Shown here: piece after piece, positions 24,066 to 35,300 of the stretch
Layout: every line of letters starts with the position of its first letter
Numbering within the stretch: position 1 is the stretch's first letter
Notes under the pieces: generated by a model
Told to the model about the DNA's origin: nothing
Database searches by the model: none
The model's input: the letters and a program-made list of their open reading frames with translations, nothing else
NCBI GenBank assembly: GCA_012845835.1
Contig: JABAKD010000005.1
Span: forward strand, 5,730,155 to 5,794,154
Reading direction: 5' to 3'
DNA: 64,000 nt
Origin: Undaria pinnatifida
Taxonomy: Eukaryota > Sar > Phaeophyceae > Laminariales > Alariaceae
Made by a program: the position numbers and the translations under genes

Positions 24066-24640
24066 CCTGTATAGAACTACTTACAAATATCGATTCCCTG
24101 AGCGGCCTCCATTATTTTCGCTTCCCACACTAACTTTAAGATGTTCTCCTCTCCGGACGGCTGAGCGGGCTCGGATGCCTGAAACAACGCTTCTCAGCGC
24201 TTCTCGCCGTTTCCTTTTTTTATGAGTATACTAGCAATCCTTTTTTGTGAGTATCATTTTTTTGCCTATGATACAGGCATTCGAACCCACGCACGCCAGG
24301 CTCAGAAGCGGTGAGTCTATCCACTAGACCACAAAGTCACAGTGACTCTGTGGTCAATAGCGGATAGTCTTATACATCATTTTTTTCCTGATGATACCGG
24401 GACTCGAACCCACGCAAACCAGTCTCAGAAGCGAAAAGTCTGTCTACTAGACCACAAAGTCACGGTGACTCTGTGGTCTAGTGGATAGTCCTATAGACCT
24501 GCTTACAACTGTCGATTTCCTGACCGGCCTGAATTTTTTGCGCGTCCCACACTAACTTTAAGATATTCTCCTCTCTGGACGGCTTAGCGGGCTCGGATGC
24601 CTGAAACAGCGCTTCTCAGCGTTTCTCAGGTTTAGATTTT
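24066..24640. repeat. 145-bp direct repeat flanking opposed tRNA-like heads
   Basis: About 24,066-24,210 and 24,490-24,635 share CTTACAA-TATCGATT-CCTGA, TCCCACACTAACTTTAAGAT and GGGCTCGGATGCCTGAAAC. Between them are two minus-strand tRNA-like sequences (24,271-24,346 and 24,394-24,466) with TGTGGTCTAGT box A and GTGGGTTCGA box B, and a plus-strand head at 24,466-24,495. Anticodon stems do not pair, so they are not called tRNA genes. Confidence 0.55.
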
Positions 24641-24679
24641 TCTTTCAAAATTGAATACCACGTACCGATACTTCTACAT

Positions 24680-25350
24680 CACCAGGCTTCTACATGCCAT
24701 GTACTACGTTGTTGAATCACAATGCATGCCCAGCTCAGCTCAGCCCAGCTATATATAGCTCATAGCAGCGTAGCGCAGCGCCGTGCGGTGCTGTGCGGTA
24801 CGGTGCCGTGCCTTGTCCTGCGCTGAGGTGATGTGTCATGCTGCGCTGTGCTTTCTTTCGAACATACAGCAGTAGTACCAGAATCATCCCACGGTAGGAG
24901 TTGCACTTTTGGAGCCAAAAGATTCTGGTCGGTTGAGCTCTTCAGGTGAGGAAATACCGGTTAGAAAAAAAAATATACGAGTGTACTTTGTGTTGGGACT
25001 TTGGTATATAGAAGCTTGGTCGGGTTGCGCGAAAGAATGCCTTCGACATCATATTTCGGGGTTGGTATTGAGCTCCTCATGTTAGGATCTCAGAAACTTT
25101 CTGCGGCAACCCTACCGTAGAATGGCTCACCAGGTATGAAAATCAGTACCAGGTACCAGGTACCGGTATGTACATGCTGTGTACTCGTCGTTTTACTTTT
25201 TCTTCAGTTGGTCTCTCCCGGTCCCCATGTTTTTCCCCCCACGCAAATTACACCCGTACTACCGATCCGAACGTGACACCGCCAACAAGCACACATCAAG
25301 ACACAAGGCAATAGTTTTCTGCACAAGAAGTTCTTGGCGGTATCAATTCG
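24680..25350 (-). repeat. Dispersed repeat, inverted partner of 8,540-9,040
   Basis: See 8,540-9,040. This copy keeps the same order of blocks on the opposite strand, with unrelated sequence around 24,890-25,180 between them, so an insertion or decay separates the two blocks here. Confidence 0.55.
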
Positions 25351-25847
25351 CTGTTCGCATCATCAGGTCACGGGCCTCTTTTTCCCGCACCCTATACATG
25401 TTTAGTTGCATTCTTCCTTGCGCGAGCGTAGCGAACGGCATCAGCCGCCCAAGGAGCGGAACCTTTGTAAAACATATTACACTAATACATCCTTTTTTTC
25501 TCCGGCTCCTTCCCTCCGTTAAAACTTGTACCTGTCTAGAAGGATCTGTCGCAATGTGCAGTGCGCTGCCCAATATCCTCGTGATGCATCTTTTGATCTA
25601 TGTGTTCTTGTAAGCTTTCCGGTTGGGGCTGGTGTACGCCCTGCTTATCGTATCCTGCACGTTTGTATTTTTTCTGCTTCTCTTGCTTCTTTCCTTTCTT
25701 TCTAGATTTATTTCGTTACATTTTTCTCCTGCAATACATTATATCTCCTTATTTCTAAATTGCCTCATCTTGAGTTCCATTCGTTTCCCCCAGATGGGAA
25801 AATGCACCCGCTATTCGGTTCGACATCCTTTAGCTGTCCCCTTCTTG

Positions 25848-25890
25848 CAATATGTCACCTCCATCTTGCAATATGTCACCTCCATCCACC
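25848..25890 (+). repeat. 21-bp tandem duplication
   Basis: TTGCAATATGTCACCTCCATC occurs twice in a row. It lies in otherwise unannotated sequence. Confidence 0.8.
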
Positions 25891-26049
25891 ACTTTCGTTC
25901 ACTGCCACAGAAGTATCAGCTCTGTAAAGGAAAATCGTGGTGACTGAACTAGTCGGCGTGCAATTCAGGCAGTGAACGATGTTACATAGGATGGTAGTAC
26001 GTTCCTGTGGCGCACTTATATTAAGGACGGTCCATATGCTGAATCCCTA

Positions 26050-26400
26050 TCACTCACCTCTGGTCCAATTCTAGTTCGGGTAGAATTCGCGGTGCTAAAC
26101 TCTATCATGGTCCTCGTTGTAATCGTATCCTATGTTCGCATATCGGGAGGACAGGATGCCTATTTTGCGCTTGCATGGACCTTGGAATTGCCTTACCCCA
26201 AGAATTGGACATTCTACCTTCCCGATATCTCCCTGGTTTCACCATAGTAAGGCGCGTAGGCTGGATCGCTCTCACTCATATCTGGTCAAGTCGTAATTCA
26301 TGTAGTATCGGCAGCACTCACATTTCCTCTGGTCGTTATTGCAATCGTATCCTGTACTCGTATATCGAGAGGCTAGACCGTCCAATTCTCGGGATGCGGC
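26050..26400 (+). repeat. Two diverged copies, about 215-240 bp apart
   Basis: CTATCACTCACCTCTGGTC ... GTCCTCGTTGTAATCGTATCCTATG...CGCATATCGGGAGG near 26,047-26,150 resembles CTCTCACTCATATCTGGTC ... GGTCGTTATTGCAATCGTATCCTGTACTCGTATATCGAGAGG near 26,269-26,370. An open frame at 26,175-26,555 overlaps the second copy and is not convincing as a gene. Confidence 0.4.
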
Positions 26401-27041
26401 AATTCAATTGTTCGCGCCAGCGCAAAGCGAGTTGTCGAGCCGTACAATGGGGTGGGTGCCGTCGCGTGATGCGGGTGATATACAAGCACAATAGTGATAT
26501 GCGTGAAATTGCGTTCTTTCGTTCGGCGATCATGTTAATAAACATTGGCCTTTAGTCGGACACCAGACTTCTCAAGATCATGACCAAGTCTTGAAACGGC
26601 TGAATCTCGGACACTGTAGGGATCGGCTTGTTGCCGTTCCCTTTCAATGCAGCACAGAGCTTCCAACAGTTTAACCCTCACTCGCACACTCTAGGCCCTC
26701 CGACACGTCATCGTATCATTATTTCTGCTGGACGTCAGAATCGTCACGGCGCTAAACACGTACCGTATTACACCGGTCTCTTTACCGCTGGCCGATACGT
26801 GTGAGCTTGTGAACTTAACGCTCTACCATGGAATGATACTTTCATAGAACACTGATTTTATCTTTGCGTGCCTACTCGACATAAGAAAAAAAAAGGCGTG
26901 GAGAGGGGAGTGGAGAATGAAGGACCGGAGTGTGCACCCCAGTATTCCATAGTGCGGTGCACCGTCATACGTAGCTACCTGGTGGTCTGTACCCGTGATC
27001 CAGTATGCATCACGCATTTGTTTTGCAATTGAAAGGACCCG
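26400..27041. other. Non-coding stretch
   Basis: Nothing was recognised between the diverged repeat and the TIR element that starts at 27,042. Confidence 0.4.
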
Positions 27042-27289
27042 AGCTACGATAGAGATTGCACTTTTCGTCTGACATGGTGTATGAATGACAGGGCTCCTTG
27101 ACCCAAACTCATCGGAAACATGTTGTTTGTTTTGCATGATTTTCATTGTATACCTAGGCCAAGGGTTTTTCACCCGGTAGCACTGTTGTTTTTCTCCAAG
27201 TCAGTTTTTGGGTTGAGAAGGACATGTCTTAAGCTCCTGAAGTGAGCAACCTCAGAAAAAACAGTGGTGCATCTCTATCGTAGCACGCG
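27042..27289 (+). repeat. MITE with GCTACGATAGAG terminal inverted repeats
   Basis: The element is about 248 bp. It begins GCTACGATAGAGATTGCAC and ends GTGCATCTCTATCGTAGC, i.e. inverted ends of about 18 bp. A second copy lies at 58,868-59,113 in the same orientation, sharing CTTGACCCAAA-TC-TCGGAAACA and internal CTCCAAGTC-G-TTTTGG. No coding capacity. Confidence 0.75.
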
Positions 27290-28232
27290 CCAGAAGGAGG
27301 GCGGTAGGTGTTGCGGATACAACAAACACAGCCGCATTATACGCACATATGGTTTGCGAGATGAAAGTAGGAGAACGGGAGTTGTTCGGTGATTGGGGTT
27401 CAGTGCAATGCTTGTCTCCCCTCTGGTGACATACGCGTAGCATTGACTCTGCTCTTGCTCGATGTAATAGCTGGGTGGCTTTATGACCTTTGAGATATCG
27501 TACACGTATTATTAGAACTGGAAATTGATAGTTGCGCCAGCATCCAGGGTCGCGGGCGAAGTCGCGGCCATCGCCCCCCGCCCGGCTTGTGAGGAAGGGC
27601 TACCGAAAGCATTCACGGAGGGAGTGCCCCGCTGGAGGTGTCACGTTTTGACCCAATTAAAATTTACTACAGAAAGGCAGAAGACTGTTATTTGGGGCCA
27701 TGTTTAGGCAAATTATTTTGGATCAGGGGTGGTGAATTGGCTGAGTAGAAAATCGCACAATGCATGCAAAGTATTTGCGATAAATAAGTAAACGGAATGG
27801 TGCTGTACACAACAGTCCATGTCCTTGAAGTTTGTATTCTATGGTAGGTTGGGTCAAGAAAATATAAAAGGAGGGTGACAAAATAAAAACCAGTAACAAC
27901 TGCTAAACGAAAGGAATGACTCACATAACAACTGAAACAAAACTTATGGCAGGGGTGGAAGCTGGAACGAGCAGCTGTCAAAACAAGCGCCAGCGGTACG
28001 TCAAATACAAGTCGCTGTTAAGGTGTCCCGGTATCCCTTCTGCTTGACATGGGGCCGTGCCTATTTCTTTTAATTGGGAACAACGCGCCTCTTCTCTCAG
28101 AAGCCCATAATCAACCGTGATATCTTAATGTTGGACACAAATCACTGGGTGCCTACTTCCAAAACGCGTACCTGATAGACAGATTGTGTTGAACAGCTAC
28201 AGTAAGCACAATTAGTAATATAATTCTTACTA
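27290..28232. other. Downstream flank of the glycosyltransferase gene
   Basis: No gene is recognised. The sequence after the stop codon of the minus-strand gene is AT-rich (about 28,140-28,230) and presumably holds its 3' untranslated region. No poly-A signal was assigned. Confidence 0.35.
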
Positions 28233-29318
28233 CTAGATGCGCAGCTCATCCGCATGACATGCCACCATTTCCGGCAAAGAGAGCGCCCGAGTAGCGTCCA
28301 ATCGAGCCTGAACTCCCAAGCGATCGCGAAGTCCCGAATCGCTAGCCAAGATCTCGAGGGCATCGGCCAACGCCCTCGGCGTAGGCTCTGCCACCACCAT
28401 ACCGTTTTCCATGTGCCGAACTAGCTCCCCCGTGCCCCCAAACCCGAATGTCACCAACGGCACGCCAAGTAGCATAGATTCCGGACCCACCATCCCGAAC
28501 GTGTCGGCGCTGATCGAGGGTACCACAAGAGCAGTGGCCCGCTGGACCTCACAAGGCACGTCATCGACCGAGAGGAACCCTTTAAAGCTAATGGTTGCGT
28601 TAAGGTCCCGTGCAAGGGTTTCCATGTGACCTCGAAGAGGGCCGCTTCCTACGATGACCCCTTGAGTTATACGCCTCCCTTGCGTCCCGTTCGCCCACCT
28701 TCGCCTCTGCAGAGCAGCCATCGCGCGAACAAACATACCCGGCGTCTTACAGGTCGCGAGGTTGCCCACCATGATAAACCTCGCCGGTTGGAGGCTGTCC
28801 CCACTTCCTGCCTGTGTCGCTTGAGGAAACCAAAAAGCGCTGTTAGTGCCTCGTGTGGGACCCATGATTGGGTTTAACCCCCCCCCATTGCTACCGCAGG
28901 ATCGGGCGGCCTTCAGAACCCTTGCTGCGTCCATCACCGGATGGCAAACTTTGACCGGCAGCCCCCCAGCATTCACGGTGACTGCCGGGTTGTGCGCGAC
29001 GTAGTGCGACGGCCCAACGAGCGAGGTAGCTGCCGAGAACCAGGGCGACATGTAGCCGCCTGCAATGGCCCCCAGGTTTACCATGCGCGTCTTCACACCG
29101 GCTAGTCGCGCCAGATGTAGGAGGTACGCATCATTATCTAATCCCCCGTTAGACATTACCAATGCGTCGAACAAAGTGAGATGGTGGTAAAGTTTGCCGA
29201 GCGATCGCGCCACATCGGGATAGTCTGAGACGACGTCTTCCCAAGTCGTCGCGTTTAAGAGGATGGAGTAGAGGAAATATGACATTGCGCCACTTTCCCG
29301 TTCTGCTGTATCCCATGC
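28233..29318 (-). CDS. Glycosyltransferase exon 4: GT4 catalytic region
   Basis: The exon is 362 codons including TAG. The acceptor GACGGCAG|GCATGG at 29,318 extends the frame upstream of the first ATG (29,285) with WDTAERESGAM. Visible GT-B/GT4 signs: FDALVMSNGG, ARLAGVKTRMVNLG, LVGPSHYVAHNPAV at the domain hinge, RFIMVGNLATCKTPGMFVRA, GVIVGSGPLRGHMETLARDL, FKGFLSVDDVP, and the donor-binding loop PSISADTFGMVGPESMLLGVP followed by GGTGELVRHMENG. The frame is intact, GC-rich and clearly coding. This is the best-supported enzyme in the window. Confidence 0.85.
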   Translation of the reverse strand, partial: AWDTAERESGAMSYFLYSILLNATTWEDVVSDYPDVARSLGKLYHHLTLFDALVMSNGGLDNDAYLLHLARLAGVKTRMVNLGAIAGGYMSPWFSAATSLVGPSHYVAHNPAVTVNAGGLPVKVCHPVMDAARVLKAARSCGSNGGGLNPIMGPTRGTNSAFWFPQATQAGSGDSLQPARFIMVGNLATCKTPGMFVRAMAALQRRRWANGTQGRRITQGVIVGSGPLRGHMETLARDLNATISFKGFLSVDDVPCEVQRATALVVPSISADTFGMVGPESMLLGVPLVTFGFGGTGELVRHMENGMVVAEPTPRALADALEILASDSGLRDRLGVQARLDATRALSLPEMVACHADELRI

Positions 29319-32300
29319 CTGCCGTCGAAGAAATGTGGATTTGGAAAAAGACGCACAGAGGGAGGGCAGTTGTTACGTCTCCCTCAAACGAGGAAAAACA
29401 CTGTTGCCAAATAATACGACCAATACGTTGGAAGCCTTGATGCCCACGAAACAATTTTCAAGTAGAATTAACATTTGATGCCCAGCTTTTGTTTTCGTTT
29501 TAGAGTTAACCTTTGATGCCACCTTTGTTTCGTTGTGAAAACAACAAATAGTCTCCAACACAGTCGAAAATAACCTCTTGTGTCACGTCGCAGGTTGGCA
29601 CAGTACAACGCGCGAACATTGAGGGCAACGGAATGATCTCTCTCATGCCACAGGCGACCATCCTATCGCTTTTGCGGCCGAATGAAAGCGGATAGAGGTG
29701 GGGGTCATTGGTTCAATATTTTGAGCAAAGTGGTTCTCGGGATACTCGTACAAACATGCGGCGGATTTTTCCCGACGCAGAGATTTTTCATACCAATGCC
29801 GGTACAATACTATATTTCTCACCCGTAAACCAACAGCAACACACGCAGTACGCCACCAGGCATCAGTCAAAGAAAATGGACAACATAAGAAGATCGTATC
29901 AATTTCAGAATTTGACGCTCTTTGTTCTGACAGAAATCGCACCAAAATCTGTCCGCAGATTATAACAGCAGCGGTACGATAACATGCAATCTATTTCTTC
30001 GAAATCTCCGTTTTGTTCAAAACCGACGAATTCAACCACTTACACGATACTGGGGTCCTGCCGACGAATGGACGTTTAATATCAGGTACAGGGGGGAATA
30101 GGTTATCACTTTCCAGGCTTTACACGTCTCACGCGCGTAGCCCTGCGAGTACAGCAGAGCACACAAGCGGACCGACAACCCCTTGCCGATTGATAGGCCT
30201 ACAGTAGAAGCCAGCCTACTGTTGTGGGCGGTGACGGAGTTCCCAATGCCCTCTATGAACAGGTGGGCGGGCCCGCCGTGGGTGGACAGGTGGGCGGGCT
30301 CGCCGTGCGCCTTGGGGGAGGTCGGCTACGGCGGCGTTCTGATCTGTGCCAGAGCCCTCAGAGCCCCCTACGGACAGTGAGGATGGCTCGCCGAGGGCCC
30401 TGGGTGGGGGTTCGGACACAGCAGACCTCTGGACGGTGCCGAAGCCATCGGTGCGCCAGCGGTCGCACGCTACCGAGCAGCCTACGACGGGCCGAACGAA
30501 CCGGGGGTTGACCGGGCCCTCCTTGGAGACGGCGGCGTCAGCGACCTGTCGACTACGCTCGGGAAGCAGATCAACAAAATTGTCACCGCCCGCGCGTGAC
30601 ATTATGGAGCAATCCTACGACCCGGCTGTGGCAGGTGATCCGCGGGGGCCGTCCGGCATCTATGCAGAGGGTGGCAGTGCGAGGGTACGTGGGGGACACG
30701 GTGGACATCTCGGCGCGCGTCCACACCATGCTTGAAAGCCTGGACGCAATAGATTCCTTGGCCTTTGTGCCGCGCGGTGAGGTCGGCGTCAACCTTCCGC
30801 TGTCGCATCACCTTTGCATTCTGGGACACGCGATTGTAACCGTTGCAACCCGCGGGCTTCCGCAGGATGCTGCGGATGTCCACGTGGCGCGCGCCCGCGT
30901 GGAGGCTCTGCGCGTCGCGTTCGAGCTCGGGGGGAAGACGCTAAACACTCATGTGATGGAGCACTACGCCATCGCTAATAGCCAGGGGAGCCGGGAGCCT
31001 GGCTCGCTGTTACGAAGGACCTCGTGGTGTTTATGATGGATCTTCGCGCGGTATCCGACATCTGCTACCACAGCTGGGTCTACCCGCCGACGGTGAATGC
31101 CTTCCCGGCCATCCCGGGGCCGCATTGACATCTGCTGCCACAGCTGAGCCTACCCGCCAACGGAAAATGCCTTCCCGGCCATCCCGGGGCCGCATTGGCC
31201 CCGACTCGACGCCTACATAAAAGGTGGTAGGCTCATCAACGCCGACGTCCTTCAACCCGCTGTCGCTGTCGCCCCCGCCCTCGACGCGGCCGGTGTTGTG
31301 AACGGCGAGTGCTGGCAGCGGTCAAAGAACGGAAGGTGCCGTTTTGGGGCCACCTGCGCCTTTAAGCACGTCGGCCCCGCCCAGCGGAGGGGAGCGGCAC
31401 TGAAACGGTGGCGGGGGGAGGGGGGCGGTGATGGATCGGCTGATGGCGGTACTGTCGCTGCGGATGCCCCGGCCAAGAAGGTCAAGGACAAGGGGAAAGC
31501 GGCGGCAGCGGGTGGCAGTGGCGGCGGCGGAAGCAGCGGCGGCGGTGGTCCTGGCAGCGGCGGCGGGGGCTCCGGCAGCGGCGGCGGGGGTTCCGGCAGC
31601 GACGGGGGTGGCAGCGGCGACGGTGGCGGCGGGAGCGGGTCGTCGGGCGTGGGGGCTCCACTCGCTCCGCAACGGCCAAAGCGGACGAATAGGGGGGCGG
31701 GCCTCACCCCATGGGGTCGAGGCCGATCAGAGGGTGTACGGAAGTAGCAGAGCAAGAGGCGCAGCTCGTTTGTTCCGAATCGGCGTCCGCTGGGGGCCCA
31801 GGTGTGACGAGTTTTTTTAACCGCTGTGTGTCGATGTTGCGCGACATGCCCCGTGTCGCATTGCATAGCATGGAATCTCAGGTGGAGTTCTTGGGCCAAG
31901 TGACCCAGCGGTATTTACAGTAATTTCGGGTGAGTGGTAGCCGTTTCGGATGCATGCACACCATCGAAATAGCCCGGGGGGTGCCACGTGTGAAAGCAAC
32001 TAGGATTCGGTTTGGTTCAGGAGAGGGAAAGGATTTTCTGAGGTATAACAGTTGGCGGCCATCGCGGAACACGGTACCCCCGCCCATGTTAAAGGGGGCA
32101 CGGATATCGATGAGGCCTTAGGCATACTTCAACCATAGCAGCACAGCCTCACACTCTGACAGCAACCTCGCAAAGATCTTTGACGACGTTCAGCTTGGAC
32201 GGGCAGTACTTTTTCCGCGCATCGAAGCACATACCACCCCTGATTTGAGGCTGTCTCCGTTGGGCGTGGTGGTGTTGATGGCAAAACCTCGGACCATCCA

Positions 32301-35300
32301 CCACCTGACGTTCTCGGTGCCTCCGCGCACACACAGCGTTAACGCCGACACCAGTTTCGAACAAGCGCCCCCCGTAGCGTTGGGTCGCGTGCTACGAGAC
32401 GTCACTTGGCGCACGCTGTACCTGCACCGACGATTCGGGCCGCGCGCATGTATTGTGTTCAGTAAGATAGATGCCACGGAGGCGTTTCGTCAGGACAGTG
32501 TGCAGTGGGGTGGGGCGCCCGTGTTTGGATACGGCTTTCACGAGTGGGGCGTGGCCGATCGTAGGTTGCAGTTCGGGTGGGTGGCTCGCCGGGGTTCCTC
32601 TGATTGTTTTCGACAGCCCTCGAACACTCTCATTGACACCCGTCGTACTACGATGCCGTAGTGATGGAACAAGAGCGTACCGCGACGCAGCATGTCGCGG
32701 TCACTCCGCCAAGAGCAGCTGATCGGCCGGCTCCGTTGCAACTTGAGTGTCGGGCCTCCCGCGGACAAGGACGGGGGTGGAGGAGCGGTTGTTTCGTACG
32801 ATATTACGTAGATGACGGGGTTTTGGTAGAGGTACAATGGTGGCCCGATGGTCGGCGCTGTCGACATGCGTCCGCGTCTCTAGCGTCGGACCATTATCAG
32901 CTCTTCGGGGAGAGATCCGCGAGGGATCCTACTCTTTTGTCTCCTCAGAGGTTTTGCAATGGGACACGGGGTTGTGCGTGCTTGATTGGGACATTAGTAC
33001 GGTGGCATGGACAATTTCCGTTTCCCTTGTAAAGCTGGAGCGACTCCACGATACGCTAAGCGAGTGGCCCTCGGACCGCGAACATACGTCCGAGAAAGAG
33101 TTAAGCTATCTGACCGGTCGGCGGCTGCACCTGTGTGAGGTAGTGCGAGTAGGGAAATGTCTAATTCGGCACATGCTTACCACCGTAAGCTTGCGCTTCG
33201 TTCACGCGTGGGGCGCGAAGTTCCACGTAGCGCACACAAGCGCAGCCTCGTCCCCACGTATCCGTTTGGGTCCTGAGTTCCACGCAGACGTGTTTATTTT
33301 GCGTCTGTTCGTGGAAGGAGGGTTAGGGTCCCCGGCATGTCGTTTCTTCGCCACGCTGTACCGTAGTTACACACAGCCGCCGGCGTTTTTCTTGAGGTCG
33401 GACGCCTCCGGCGATGCCATGGGGGGTTGCACTCAGTTTGTGCATGGCCGTAGTTGTATGACCATAGACCCGCGCATCCCTACTATGGCGGGACGGAGCA
33501 CGTCGGATTTTCACCAACCAGGCAGACATTGCTTGCAACAAGCGCGAAGCGCCGTGAGGTGTTCGGCGAGTCGTATGAAGAGTGAACTGCATCCTTCCAA
33601 GAACCGCTCGTAAGGCGGACTTCGGCATCCCGTGCTTACTTTCTTGCTGCTGGATGACAGCGCCAATGAGTTACTTTGTTTTCTGGTGTGGCCACTCCAG
33701 AGACAGCAATGGGTCATATGTAACTGCCTCGTGGGTGCCTTACCACATTCACACTACTTGGCGCGCTTACTTCCCTTGTGCATAGTTAGGATTCTCCACC
33801 CCGCACAATATGATCCAACTGAATAACCACCATGGTGACCGCCAAAAAGAAGAAAAAAAAAACGGTACGCTGGATGTCTAGCTCACGCAGTGATTGGCAT
33901 GTTTTACAGCGTCGCCATGGGGGGTGATTTGTTTTGGCCTGAGCCCAGACGAAGCCTGTGGTGATGTTTTGACTTTGACGGCGACGTACGCGAGCGGCTG
34001 CGGGCAACGATCCGGGACTGGGACAATCTGTCGATTAACGTGTTTGAATTTGTTGGGCACGGTGGTAAATGGCGTTGATATACGTCACGCAGTCGAACAT
34101 ACGGCTTAGGTACGCAAGGGATATTATCTTAATGCGGGGGGATAACACGTCTGCCGTTCAATTGCTTTCTATATGCAAGGGGGGGGGAACACCCAGATCC
34201 GGGGCGCCCATGCGCCTTTAGGATGCCTGGAGATAGGTGGCGGGTGGTGTTTTGACGCGTTGCACGTTGCTGGGGTGGAGAACACCATCGCCGATGGCAT
34301 CTCACCTTGGAACCCGGAGGCTATCGACGATAACGTCCACGCCTTCCAGCCCGACGTTGAGTTGCATCGGCAGGTACTGGGCACAGCGGACGTCGTGATA
34401 TGCTCAGGAGTGTTAGCAACCATCCACCAGTCGGTTGCGCCATCGTCTCACCGAGCGTATAAGTTGAGTTTCCGGTCTTGGACCGCTTTTTCGGGGTTGA
34501 TTGGGGAGGCTAAGTATTTTTACACGGCTGTCTCCGATGCAGATGAGGTTCAGGCATTGCTCAAGTTTGTGGCGTGGTGTGCATCGGAGGGTAACCAAGC
34601 CGGTACTATTGCCAGAAAACGTTCGGCCGTGTTACACTTCCACTGCGTCAACTTACAAATGGAGTTTCCCACGTCGTCGTCGCTTATTAAACGCGCATTG
34701 AAAGGAGTTGGACGGTCGCACATCGTCGCAGGGACTCTAAAACGAGTGCGCCGCCCGATTCCTAGGGACGCACTCTTGGTATGACAGGGATTGACTTCGT
34801 TGTGGGGCCCAGGCGGCCGAGTTCTTTGAATATCTTTGGCGTTGGGCTCTTTTTTTGTGGCGAGCTCGCATGAAATATTTGACTCAGCGACCGGAGTGAT
34901 ACACCCCGTGAACTGTTTGACAAGGACGGACGTGGCGTTGTATCGGGGGGAGCATCGATTGGCTTGGTTGCAGTGGCACCAGGCGACTAATATCGAGGTT
35001 CGTTTTCGAGGTCATAAAGGTGACCAGGCCCAACAGGGGTCGGTTATCGTGCGCACACGCGACGGCGCCGGGGGGGTACGTCCAGGGGTGGGAGCAGGCG
35101 GCGGGGCCGTCGCTCTCATGTAGATTTGTTGTCCGGTTATCCGGCACTGCCGGAAAGCGCCCCCTTGTCGTCGTATTGCTTCGGTAACGAGGTTAGAGTG
35201 TGGAGCTACACGGAGGCTCTCGCGGCTCTTCGCCGGGTGGTAGCGAACGCAGGGGATGATCTCAGCGAAGTTGGCCACCACTCATTGCGTATCGGTGAAG

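Noticed and set aside
24271-24466. Two minus-strand tRNA candidates
   Set aside because: Box A and box B are good but the anticodon and acceptor stems do not pair; classed as SINE-like.
31252-31899. 215-codon proline-rich minus-strand frame
   Set aside because: It is the antisense of the Gly/Ser linker in the retroelement gag-like ORF.
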